Assembly: GCA_948567375.1 (NCBI GenBank)
Contig: OX419757.1
Location: forward strand, 29,450,001-29,514,000
Origin: Lunularia cruciata
Taxonomy: Eukaryota > Streptophyta > Marchantiopsida > Lunulariales > Lunulariaceae
Length of the DNA stretch: 64,000 nucleotides
Reading direction: 5' to 3'
Positions 24,301 through 35,455 of the stretch are shown piece by piece. A program made the position numbers and the translations under genes. Position 1 is the first letter of the stretch; each line of letters opens with the position of its first letter. A model generated the notes under the pieces. It was not told the origin of the DNA and made no database searches. It saw nothing but the letters and a program-made list of their open reading frames with translations.

Positions 24301-24408
24301 ACGAACTGCATAGAATAGTGCACCGTATTTCATCTCCGCAATTGATCCCAGCAAAGACAACAATCAATCAATCATAGGTCTACAGTTTACTTAAATTCTA
24401 TCAGAGAC
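21389..24408. other. Intergenic DNA, including the likely promoter of the membrane-protein gene
   Basis: Several short frames overlap on both strands between 21850 and 22980 without a recognisable domain. The stretch at 22350-22480 is relatively C-rich and could be 5' UTR or promoter. A 10-bp hairpin is listed separately. Beyond 23000 the DNA is AT-rich and featureless to my eye. Confidence 0.35.
22594..22620. repeat. 10-bp inverted repeat (hairpin)
   Basis: TGCTGTACGT and ACGTACAGCA flank a 7-base loop. A partial extra copy, CACGTAGTT, follows. Function unknown. Confidence 0.7.
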
Positions 24409-24492
24409 AGTCGTGTTTCGTACTGTATCGGGGAAAAAAAGGCGACCGCGTAGGAAAAATGAAGGAAGTCGTGTTTCGTACTGTATCGGGGA
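24409..24492 (+). repeat. Two 26-bp direct repeats
   Basis: A 26-base unit beginning AGTCGTGTTTCGTACTG occurs at 24409-24434 and again at 24467-24492 without a mismatch. The two are offset by 58 bases. The intervening bases are A- and G-rich. Confidence 0.85.
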
Positions 24493-24807
24493 TAGGTACA
24501 AATCTCCATGTCAGTTCAAGTTCAGACTCGTCAGTCTAGGCATTGGCCTGGGATGGGCGTATCGATCACCACTCTTCTGAATTCTCTACAACCCCGGTTT
24601 GTCCCTGGAATTGTACTCAACTACTTTGACTACGGTATGAGTGAAACTGTTTTGCCTTTTCAGTTAGATCTGTCCCGAAGTACTGTATAGAGTTGGGACC
24701 ATACTAGTGTCCACTGATGTCGAGGGTGGGCAGAATGTGTTTATTATCCGGCTTCATGAGCATCTTTGTGAGAATTCTGCAAATTGGTAGATGTTTAGAC
24801 ACGTATG

Positions 24808-24847
24808 TACTGTCTGTCACACCAGTATCTTTGTGTGGCAGACAGTA
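24808..24847. repeat. 15-bp inverted repeat (strong hairpin)
   Basis: TACTGTCTGTCACAC (24808-24822) pairs with GTGTGGCAGACAGTA (24833-24847) across a 10-base loop; the only imperfection is one G-T wobble. It is too short for a typical plant microRNA precursor and has no obvious terminal repeats. Confidence 0.8.
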
Positions 24848-26019
24848 TCTTAGTGAAATACGTCACATTTTCAGGAAGTGTCATTTGAGATCGTGCAAAA
24901 AGTACCAGGGATATTGCAAAGATATTTGTTATACTATCGACTTTAGTAATCGAACCTTTAAAATCCAGAGTATGTTTTGTCTGGTGAGTCAATACTTCAA
25001 TTCGATGAACTTGAGTGAAGATCAGATTACACCCTCATCAAATAATCAAAATTTCCAGAAAACCCGACATTCCAACACCCGTCTCCGAACGTCCACTGAG
25101 ACAATACATAGATAGAAAAGGGGCTCCGGCTTGCAAAGTTGCATGTTTCGAGGTTGGTGTTTAACAAACTATTTCAGAAGACTATATGCTTATACTGATC
25201 TAGATTCGTGAAACACCCGATACAATATATGTCTGAAAATGTATATCAATGTATCAAAGACGATCAGTATATGTAACGCCTTTCTTATTGACATCACTCA
25301 ACTTTGCTTAAATTTATGGTCCTCTAGTGTTAACGACACCGCTTTCAGCCCCCTTCTTCATAAATGAACTAAAAGACGTAGTTTCTTTCTGTTGCCTCCG
25401 AGTTTTATTTGCTATTGAATAAGGCCGTGCTCACTAGTGCCATATTTCTGTTTCAATTGTGGTTGTTTATAAAAACAAATGCACAGTCCAATGTGTTTCT
25501 ACTAGGCGTACTTTTTTTCAGAAATTTTGTAAAGCTATCATATTTTTAGATGTGATAGATAAGTATCTTCTCGCCTTCTCCTATGTTTAGTTGTGAGTAT
25601 AAACTTTGAACAAGAATAATAAATACAGAGGATCATCCTTTTTAACCATCACGATCTCCATTGATCATACAGAAGACAAAACTAAACCCTATACCTATCA
25701 AGACAAAACATTAAACTAAAAAGAATTATAATTCTAAATATGAACTATATTATAGAAGAAACATATCTTTGACGCACTCTCTGATTCACCTCATTAGTAG
25801 TAAAATATTTATTATAGTGATAGGACCAATGAAAGTAAATACTTAGACGAATAATGGAACAAGGTATAACAGGATACATATCCTAAATTTGCTTCTTATT
25901 TCCAAGAATAATTTAGCTTGTTCAATAATCAGCTGTCCTGGTCTATATCATTTGTTTCCTACTATGGTGTGCAAAGAAATTGTTTTGCCACAGATTATTG
26001 TGGAATATTCTGACCTGGG

Positions 26020-26044
26020 AGTAGACAGTCTTAGACTGTCTACT
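26020..26044. repeat. 11-bp near-perfect palindrome
   Basis: AGTAGACAGTC and GACTGTCTACT surround the loop TTA. A small direct repeat (ATCTATACGCT twice) lies about 40 bases downstream. Confidence 0.8.
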
Positions 26045-26603
26045 TCCATCATAGACATAGACTTCTACTATGGAATCTATACGCTAATCTATACGCTTTC
26101 ACCAGTATAGAAATACGAGATAGAATTGATACTATCAATCAGGGAAAGTAGTCCGTATAAGGTGACTGAACCTATTTTCTGACCAGACCATCTCAATAGA
26201 TTTTATAGACTCATTGAGTGGAGTACTCATCTAATAAACCTTTACGCGTGAAACTTCTGTAATCTCTTGTCCTGACAAGCTATAACTCTGCCGTATGACA
26301 ACATCCGGTATAATAACTTGAGATTTGCAGCTTAGGATTGTAGCCGGAAAATCGTACGTGTTCCTATCCACTGGAGACATGCTTTCCTCGGTACACGAAC
26401 ATTGAGAACGTTCTTTGTTATATATTGAATCATTTATTCGTCTGTTTATCTATAAGTTTCATGCACACTTCTCTTGATACTAGTAACTTGAAGTGAAACC
26501 AGCAAATTCCTCTTCCATGTTTCATGCATACGTTCAAAATAACTCAATTCCCTCAACGTCACTTTGCGTGTAGGGATGGATAAGTTCTCATTCAATTCAT
26601 ACT

Positions 26604-29600
26604 TGCACTTACTATCACTATTCTTGTGCTAGCCATGGCTACACCTTCCCATGTGAGGTCGCCTAGAGCAGGTCGGGATATACTATGCCTAGTGTGTTAC
26701 CGACATTTTACTTCGCAAGGGGTAAAGACCCATGTGGGAAGGATGCACAAGGACTATGATTGGACCACTTGGGAGGCTCACGTGAGACGAGCGACCACAT
26801 CAACAATGGTGAAACTCAGGATTACGCACGCTTCGTTTATACCTTCATTGATCGTTCCAGGGATACCGATCGAGTCGTGGGAGTGGTTAGCTTCTCAGGC
26901 GGGTTGCATTTTGGGGTTATTTGAGATTAGTTTTCCATGTCCACGTCTATTCCATAGGCTACCCCGCACACTCCATGATGAGACTAGACAGGCTTTTTGC
27001 CTACCACTTGATCGTTTGGCACGTGATCCCTTGGACGAGTTAGCATGGTTCCTATTCCTCCTACTCCCTCAATGGTGTATTCGTTATGCTAGAGGGGGAC
27101 GTGCGGGGCATAGAGAGGTGGCGGCTAGATTTCATTGCTTCCGAGCGGGGGATTGGGCAGCCCTTTAGGAGGAGTCTGTTAGGGCTACACAATTTAGGAG
27201 ACGGGCATAGCCATAGGATACCACAAATTCCACTCGATTACGACGATGTAGGACATTGGGTCAAGCGGGAGAGTTTAGTAGAGCAGCACGAGTGCTACAC
27301 CCTTTGTCTATAGCGAGTCCTACTGATGAGACCATCTCTTCCCTACGCTCATTGCATCCAATAGCAGTAGAGGGACTACCACTAGAGGTCTTAGATTATC
27401 CGCCTGAGCAGCCTTTATGTCTTGATAGGTTGCTATTTGCACAAGCATTGTGCAATGCCCCTCGTCGTTCCTCGGGAGGCTTGTCATGGATGGTTTATGA
27501 GCACCTTAGAGATTGCTTCCAGGCAGATGATCCTTCTAGTGGTTTTACCAAGTTGTATCAGGTGGCTGCCGTAGTAGCAAAAGGAGACATTTCTATGTCT
27601 GTTAGTCGGGTGTTAGGTGCTAGTCGACTTCTCGCGATGGAGGAGGACACGGAAGGCATTAGACCAATTGCTATTGGAGAGATCTTTTTGCATTTGCTCA
27701 GTCGTACCATTGTCCTTCAGCATCATTCTCACTTTTGATAGCACCTTAGTCCACATCAATTTGGAGTAGCTACACTTGGAGGATGTGAGGCTATATCTCT
27801 AGGCATTAGAGCACTCCTAGAGATCCATCCGGAGTGGGTCGTCCTACAGGTGGATGTTGAGAACACTTTTAATAGCATCTCACGTGCATTCATCTTTAGA
27901 GAGCTTAGGGAGGCTGGTGGATCCTTGGCGAGTCTCATTCCTTTTGTGTGGTCTTTCTATGGCTCTCTTGCTTCCCTTTACTACCAGCATGGTGGTTCAC
28001 AGGAGGGAGTCATCGTCTTGGAGTCAGCTGTTGGTACACGTCAGGCAGATCCTTTGGAGTGGCCCTTATTTGCCATGGCTCACTTTAGAGCTCTCTTATC
28101 TACTACTTTGGCCATGCCATGTTGTGTATTTCCCTCCTTGGCAGATGATACACACATCATAGGCCCTGTAGATCAGATTAGGTAGGCTACCTTTGACTAC
28201 TTGACTACCGAGCTACATCTAGTAGGCTTGAGAGTCAAGGTGTCAAAGTGTAGGGCATGGTCCCCTTTAGGTATCCCTCCCCACCTTGAGCTTCCAAAGG
28301 GGTGTATCACATCCACAGATGGACTTTGTGTTCTTGGAGTGCCAATAGGATCGGAGGATTTTGTCACACGCTTCTTGGACGCTGCCCTTGCAAAGGATGT
28401 TCTCCATGTGGATGACCTTCCATTACTAAGAGATCCGCAGGTGGCATTTGGTATACTCTCTTCCAATATTTCTCATCTACCTTCCTACCTCATCCGTACA
28501 GTTCCCTCCTCACTGTCCTTCCTATCACGTCTGAGAGCATTTGATAGGAGGATTATGGGAGTCTTTGGTGATATTATTGGACTAGGGACTTTTGAGTGTG
28601 TGACAAGGGATTTGGCACGTAGACAGACGGCTCTACCGATCTCATGTGGTGGGGTTGGCTTGCTTTCTATGGAGGAGATGGCACCTATAGCGTTCTTGGG
28701 TAGTTGGGCTCTCTCAGCACCCCTACTTTACTCTCATTTTGTGGTTGCTGATAGGCCGGTTTTGGAGACTTATGTGACAGAGGTGGAGGGAGGAGCCTTT
28801 TCTCTCCAGGTGTTATTGTGGCAGACAAGAGATAGTCTATTCCCATGAGCACAAGAGGGTTTTCCACCATTTGCTTCACTATCGTTAGATTGGACTGGAG
28901 GTTTTTAGTCTTCCTTGATGGAGCTACAATCTGAGCATACGCTACATTCTCTCTTAGTTGACTCGTCCATTCCTCAAGCTACTAGAGCACGTCTACGCTC
29001 TTGCTCCGGCAAGGGTGCAGGCTCATGGATCCTAGCTCGACCGTGCATTAGGGCTTTCCGACTCGCACCGGCTACTTTCTCTACAGCGATGAGGTTTTGC
29101 CTAGGTTTGGTCCACCCATCTGCATCTTCACTACTCACTTGTGAGTGCGGTTTTACACTAGATGCAGCGGCGGTCCACATGACACGGTGTCCTTTTGGAG
29201 GACAAAGGATAGCTACCCATGATGCCATTAGAGACATAATGTTTGCTATGGCGCAAGAGAGTGGATACTTGGCTTGGAGGGAGTATTCGTATGCTTTGCA
29301 GATGACACATGTCAGGGCAGACTTATACTTGGTCCAAGATGATCAGGTGATAGTAGCGGATGTCGTGGTCACAGACCCTACACGGGATACAGTTTTGGAG
29401 GGAGTGATTACCCATCCCCTGGATGGGCGGCAAGTGCAGCAGCAGGTCGCAAGGTCTCCAAGTATATGGGCATGCAGCGAGGTCACCTCTTTGTTCCTCT
29501 AGCCTTGGAGTTATATGGAGCGATGGACACGGCATTTGACACATTTGTCAAGGAGTGCACGAGAGCTTATCATGTTAGGCGACAGGGGGTACCACTCTCA

Positions 29601-29901
29601 CTCTCATACTTTGTAGTATATTTTAGACAGCGTGTGTCCATTGCTCTACAGAGGGCAGTGGCTGGTGCAATCCATAGGAGAGCAATCACATTAGGTGATG
29701 TTTCTTCGGATGCTCCAGTTGTGTGTAGATCGTACGACTTGCATAGCTCGGATATCTTAGGTGCGGTAGGGCAGATTTCTCATACAGACTCTATTAAGGC
29801 TTAGCCCCATGTTACCTTTTTTGTCTCTCCCTTGTACGGGCTTGATGGGGTCTTCCCATCCTTCATTTTTCCTACACGGTCTCCTTTTTACCTTATAGAT
29901 A
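26604..29901 (+). mobile_element. R2-like non-LTR retrotransposon (restriction-like endonuclease type), copy 1
   Basis: Comparison with 31804-35455 defines both ends, about 30 bases before the ATG and about 100 bases after the last codon. One ORF encodes, in order, a C2H2 finger, an RT, a CCHC-type knuckle and a C-terminal restriction-like endonuclease. That is the layout of the R2/R4/NeSL group of LINEs. There are no LTRs, no poly(A) tail and no visible target duplication. No rRNA or other known target sequence flanks it. The common plant LINEs (L1 and RTE groups) instead carry an N-terminal apurinic-type endonuclease, which is absent here. Confidence 0.75.
26635..29803 (+). pseudogene. R2-like LINE polyprotein, copy 1 (nearly intact frame)
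   Basis: From the ATG at 26635 a single frame runs to about 29410. It is broken by stops at 27166, 27208, 27214, 27736, 27739, 28183, 28846 and 28906, then by loss of one C in a C-run near 29412 that shifts the last about 110 codons. Near the start is a C2H2 finger (CLVCYRHFTSQGVKTH, then GRMH). RT motif A is QVDVENTFNSISR (Asp at 27853), motif B is GTRQADPLEWPLF (the usual Gly is Ala, a likely defect), and motif C is LADD at 28138-28149. The knuckle near 29140-29200 reads CECG, then H and C. The endonuclease shows RADLYL (Asp at 29320) and VADVVV (Asp at 29359), the RxD...D signature. Such a protein nicks DNA and primes reverse transcription of its own RNA there. Confidence 0.75.
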
Positions 29902-31803
29902 AGTTCGGAATTGCCCCTTCGTTTGGTCTTCCGAAGACTCAGATGGGGCTTGCAATCTGTCCTGAAACTGTATGACCGATGATATAGTTTTCCAAACCCA
30001 TAGGTGTTTCATTTAGAAAGATTCACCAAATATATAGTAATGCGAATCTTGGTGTTGCCTTGAATCAAATACTTGGAGGTGATATTTAATCAAAGTCCGC
30101 TTCTGAGTCAGTAGGTGTACCTTACGCAGCTTTTGATAGCAAGCACTCATTTTGCCATGTGATCTAGGCAGCAATTTTGTTGCTTAATACTATAGTGAGA
30201 GTCCAAATAGTACTCGATACTCACATGTTTCAAACGAGAAAAAACAAAACAAACGAATAGACACAGCCTTAGTGTTCATGAATCACACAACTAGATCACC
30301 AAAGGTACAAAATAATGCCTCTTATCATGAACTCATCACTTTCGTCTTGTATTGTTTGTAATCGCAAAGTTAAGCAGGTAAATCTAACTGAATGATTGAT
30401 CTTTGATCTCCCTACTTGGTTAATTTTATTCTCTTTTCCTTGAGTTATCATTCTACTGCATTTTCACACATTATTACCAGATAAGATGAATTATACTTAG
30501 AATAATGTGTTTCTTGCGGGTTCGCTAGAAAACAAAAAGAAACACCAGATAAGAGGAATCGTGCTATACCTTGAAGATCTCGTGGGCTACTACTTGAGAA
30601 ATAAATATCATTGTCGACGTCAGAACACACCTCACTGCTCTGTGCCCCATCATCAGTAAGATTTCTGAACAGTTTATTCCTGACCGTATCATTTTCAGGA
30701 ATTTACATCTCTCTGTACGTATATGGTGCAGACTGCCGGATCTGACCGCAGGTTGTATTATGATGATTGTGAATTTATATGCATCACATCTCTTGTGGAA
30801 AAAGACATCTTACCTGATCTATAAACTCGGTTTATGGATCAGGTAGAATCTAGTGACATTATAACTTTTGATCGAGAGATTACCAGGAAGCGACCAGACC
30901 ACTTACGGGTTCCAGATTCATCACTCCAGCTCAAAGTGTATAATTTAGTTTAACGCCTTGGTCCAAAGAAACGTTTAGGATTTATTGTGCTTAGCAGAAC
31001 AATGAAAAATGAAATTGAAATACAATGATCTAAGACTTTGAGACCAGTTTGGATAGGCGACTAACGTATCTTGACTAGGATCTTGACCCTTGACTAGACT
31101 AGATATGCCCATAGTTCCAATTTACTTGTTTTTAAAAGACGATTGTCACCCTACTATACGAATACCCGGATAGGCATCTATAGTGTATAGTAATAGTGTC
31201 GACCGTCATCCCCGAAAGGAGCCGGAAGGGGAAACGGACAGCCCTCAAGAGTAGGTTCCCTTAATGGCGTTCCGTGCTAGATGTTTCCTTAGTGGACGAT
31301 CTTGAGATTCTACTACTGTAGGACCTGTGAGCACTGGTCTAAACACTGGAAACGAACCAGCAAGATCTTCTCGCCTGTCATGTTGAAATACCCCTACCTT
31401 TTGAAAGTTTCGGGAGGAGAGAGGGAGAGATGTGAGAGGAAAGATCTATATTTTTTGAGTGCTCTTTAGAGTATAGCTCTCGCGTGAACAGTCAATCTTG
31501 GTTCCATTGGTACCTAGATTGAATACTATAGAGAATAGATAGAAAGTTATGAGATATTTTAGTTTTTTTAAAGTTTAGAGTGATCATTACATTGAGAGTG
31601 ATAAATCTGGAATTTTCATTTTTAATCTCTTTGTTTTATGGTTGAGTTCCATGAGCATTTAGTTCTAAACTTTTGGAGATGAAAATTGAAAGTTATGAGA
31701 ATTTATAGTTTTTAGAGTTTGGAGGGATTGTATTTTCTTATGTGAGTTGGGATGTGAAGAGCTATAATTTTGTATATATAGGGAGATAAGGAGAGGAGCA
31801 TCA
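29902..31803. other. Spacer between the two R2-like copies
   Basis: No gene or transposon is recognised. A G/C-richer patch at about 31200-31330 stands out from the AT-rich surroundings. The stretch just before 31804 is AT-rich with repeated GAGAG/GAGTTT-like words. Confidence 0.35.
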
Positions 31804-31833
31804 TGTGTTATTATTACTATTCTTCTGCTAGCC

Positions 31834-34800
31834 ATGGCTACACTTTTCCGTGTGGTGCCGTCTAGAGTGACTCAGGATACACCATGCCCGGTATGTCATC
31901 AATGTTTTACCTCACAAGGGATAAAAACCCATTTGGGAAGGATGCACAAGGACTTTGATTGGACCACTTGGGATACACACGTGAGGCAAACAATCATATC
32001 GATAGCAGTGACACTCGAGATTATGCACTCATCTTCTATCCATTTGTTGACCGTTCCAAGGATATCTATCAAGTCGTGGGAGTGGTTAGCTTCTTAGGCG
32101 GGTTGCATTTTGGGGTTATTTGAGACTAGTTTTCCATGTCCATGTCTATTCCATAGGCTACCCCACACACTCCATGATGAGGCTAGACAAGCTTTTGCCT
32201 ACCACTTGATTGTTTGGCATGTGATCTATTGGACGAGTTAGCATGGTTCTTATTCCTCTTACTCCCTTGATGGTGTCTTCGTTATGCTAGAGGGAGACGT
32301 GCAAGGCATAGAGAGGTAGCTGCTAGATTTTTTCAATTCTGAGCAAGGGATTGGGTGGCCCCTTAAGAGGAGTTTGTTAGGGCTTAAAGTTTTAAGAGAC
32401 AGGTGTCATCACAACATACCATAGAATCTACTTGATTACGATGGTGTAAGACATTTGGTTAGGCGGGAGAGTTTAACAAAGTAGCACGAGTGCTACACCC
32501 TTTGCTATGGCTAGTCATATTGATGAGACTATCTCTTTCCTACACTCACTACATCCTATGGCAATAGAAGTACTACCACTAGAGGTCTTAGATTATCAAC
32601 TTGAGCAGCCTTCACGTCTTGATAGGTCACTTTTTGCACAAGCATTATGCATTGCCACTCACCTTTCCTCATGAGGTATGTCAAGGATGGTTTATGAACA
32701 CCTTAGAGATTGCTTTCAGGCAAATGATCCTTCTAGTGGTTTTATCGAGTTGTTTCAAGTGGCTATAGCAATAGCAAGAGGAGAAATTCTTATGTCTATT
32801 AGTCTTGTGTTAGGTGCTAGTCAACTTCTTGCAATAGACAAGGACACGGGGACACCAAACCAATTGCTATTGGAGAGATCTTTTGCGTTTTTATCATTTG
32901 TGTCATTTTCCTTCAACATCATTCTCACTTTTGATAGCACCTCAATCCACATCAATTTGGAGTAGCTACACTTGGAGATGTGAGGTTATATCTTTAGGCA
33001 TTAGGGCACTCCTAGATATTTATCCAGAGTGGGTTGTCCTATAGGTGGATGTTGAGAATGCTTTAATAGCATCTCACAAGCATCCATCTTTAGAGAGATT
33101 AGGGGGGCTGGTGGATCCTTGGCAAGTCTTATTCCTTTTGTGTGGTCTTTTTATGGCTCTCTTGCTTCCCTTTACTACCAACACAATTGTTCATAGGAGG
33201 GAGTCATTGTCTTGGAGTCAACTATTGGCACATGTTAGGAAGATCCTTAAGGGGGACCCTTATTTGCCATGGTTCACTTTAGAGCTCTCTTATCTACTAA
33301 TTTGGCTAGGTTGTGTATTTCTCTCCTTGGCATATGATATACACATCATGGGCCTTGTAAATCAGATTAGGCAGGCCTTTGACCACTTGATTGCCAAGCT
33401 ACATCTAGTAGGCTTGAGAGTCAAGGAGTCAAAGTGCATAGCATGGTCCCCTTTAGGTATCCCTCTCACCCTGAGCTTCTATAGGGTGTATCACATCTAT
33501 AGATAGACTACATGTTCTTCAAGTGCCAGTAGGATCCAAGGATTTTGCCACATTCTTCTTAAATATTGCTCTTGTAGAGGATGTTCTCTATGTAGATGAC
33601 CTTTGTTACTAAGAGATCTGCAAGTGGCATTTGGTATACTCTCCTCTAGTATTGCTTGTTGACCAACTTACCTCATTTGTATAGTTCTCCTCTCCTCGTC
33701 CTTCCTTTTGTGTTTGAGAGCCTTTGATAAGAGGATTATGGGATATTATTGGACCAAGGACATTTGAGTGTGTGATAGGGGATTTGGCATGTAGATAGAT
33801 GGTTGTACAGATCTTGTGTGGAGGGGTTGGCTTGCTATCTATGGAAGAGATGGTACCTAGAGCATTTTTGGGTAGTTAGGGTCTCTTGGCACCCCTACTT
33901 TCCTCTTGTTTTGTGGTTGTTGAGAGGTCAATTTTGGAAACTTATGTGATAAAGGTAGAAGAAGGATCATTTTCTCTCTAGATGTTATTGTGACAAACAA
34001 AAGATAGTCTATCCACGGGCATTTTCCATCTTTTGCTTCACTATTGTCAGATTGGACTAGAGGTTTATAGTCTTCCTTGATGGAGCGATAGTGTAAGCAT
34101 GCACTACATTCTCTCTTAGTTGACTCATCCATTCCTCAAGCTACTAGAGCATGTCTGTGCTCTTGCTTTGGCAAGGATGCAAGCTCTTGGATCCTAGCTT
34201 GACCGTGCATTAGAGCATTCCAACTTGCATTAGCTACTTTCTTTATACCAATGAGGTTTTGCCTAGGTTTGGTCCACCTGTAACAATATGGAGTTTAGCA
34301 ACATAATTAGTAAGGCTAAAAAAATAGAAAATAAGCCAAATTATAGTATTCTAGAAGCATCTAGGAAGCTTCTTAGGAAGATTCCCAACTAGTTAACTTG
34401 TGCCCCAAGTAGGTAGCTGCTAGAAGCCTCTAACTAGCTTAGCTTGCATGCCAACTAGGTGGCTTCTAGAAGGAAGCTTCTTGAGAAGCTTCCTACTGAA
34501 CTTGGCTTGCACTCTAAGAAAGCAGCTTAGGGAAGCTTCTTGAGAAGCTTCTCAAAGGCTTTGTATGCTACCTATAAATACCAAAGCCAAAGCTCATGTT
34601 AGGCATTTGTAGTTTTCCCTCATTCAAGTGTCCCAATGTAAGTTTCCATTCTCTTATTTCTCTCCTCGGTCTTGGTCTTTTACACCACCCATCTGCATCT
34701 TCATTACTCACTTGTGGGTGTGGTTCTACACTAGATGCAATAGTGGTCAATGTGACAAAATGTCCTTTTGGAGGATAGAGGATAAATATCTTTGATGGTA

Positions 34801-35360
34801 TTAGGGACATAGTGTTTTCTTTGGCACAAGAGATTGGATACTTGGCTTGGAGAGAGCATTTGTATTCTTTGCAAATGACACGTGTTAGGGCAAACTTATA
34901 CTTGGTCTGAGATGATTAGGTCATAGTAGAAAATGTTGTGGTTACAGACCCGACATGCGATACAATTTTGGAAAGAGTGATTGCTCATCCCCCTGGATGG
35001 GTAGCAAGTGCAATAGTAGGTCATAAGGTCTCCAAGTATAGGAGTATCCATGTTCCTTTAGCCTTGAAATTATATGGAGCAATGGGTTTGGCATTTGACA
35101 CATTTGTCAAGGGGTGCACGAGAGCTTATCATGTTATGTGCCAAGGGGTACCACTCTCACTCTCACATTTTTTAGCATATTTTAGACAACATGTGTCCAT
35201 TGCTTTATAAAGAGTAGTGGCTGGTGCAATCTATAAGAGAGCAAACACACTAGGTGATGCTTCTTTGGATGATCCAATTGTTTGTAGACTGTACAACTTG
35301 CATAGCTTGGATATCTTAGGTGCAATATGGCAGATTTCTCATATAGACTCTATTGGGGCT
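31834..35360 (+). pseudogene. R2-like LINE polyprotein, copy 2 (dead)
   Basis: It opens with MATLFRVVP and a finger CPVCHQCFTSQGIKTH. The rest is scattered over all frames by indels and stops. RT motif C is changed from LADD to LAYD (33327-33338). The knuckle His is Asn. Both endonuclease Asp residues have become Asn (34893-34895 and 34932-34934). Each catalytic centre is therefore lost independently of the frameshifts. The change GAC/GAT to AAC/AAT is a G-to-A change, the minus-strand form of C-to-T decay. Confidence 0.78.
34279..34684 (+). mobile_element. Solo LTR of family A inside R2-like copy 2
   Basis: A 406-bp unit begins TGTAACAATATGGAG and ends TCTTTTACA. It matches the LTRs of elements 1 and 3. 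CCACC stands at 34274-34278 and again at 34685-34689, a perfect 5-bp target duplication; LINE copy 1 shows the uninterrupted site once. Recombination between two LTRs presumably removed the internal part. It carries a TATAAATA box at 34573-34580 and several GAAGCTTC boxes. Confidence 0.93.
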
Positions 35361-35455
35361 TAGCCCTACTTTACCTTTTTTGTCTCTCCCTTCTACAGCT
35401 TGATGGGGTCTTCCCATCCTTCATGTTTTCTACGTGGTCACCCTTTTTATTCTTG

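Larger units (their letters stand above)
24493..26603. other. Intergenic DNA with hairpins
   Basis: A 132-codon open frame at 24717-25115 contains a hairpin and shows no recognised domain, so it is not called as a gene. The rest is AT-rich and holds no transposon that I recognise. Confidence 0.35.
31804..35455 (+). mobile_element. R2-like non-LTR retrotransposon, copy 2, carrying a solo LTR
   Basis: It is colinear with 26604-29901 from just before the ATG to the same 3' end (TTGATGGGGTCTTCCCATCC, then a T-run). It is interrupted by a 406-bp family A solo LTR at 34279-34684. Without that insertion it is about 3.24 kb, against 3.30 kb for copy 1. Both copies start at the same point, which argues that this is the natural 5' end rather than a chance truncation. 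Confidence 0.78.

Noticed and set aside
24717-25115. 132-codon open frame
   Set aside because: It spans a hairpin and shows no domain or protein-like pattern.
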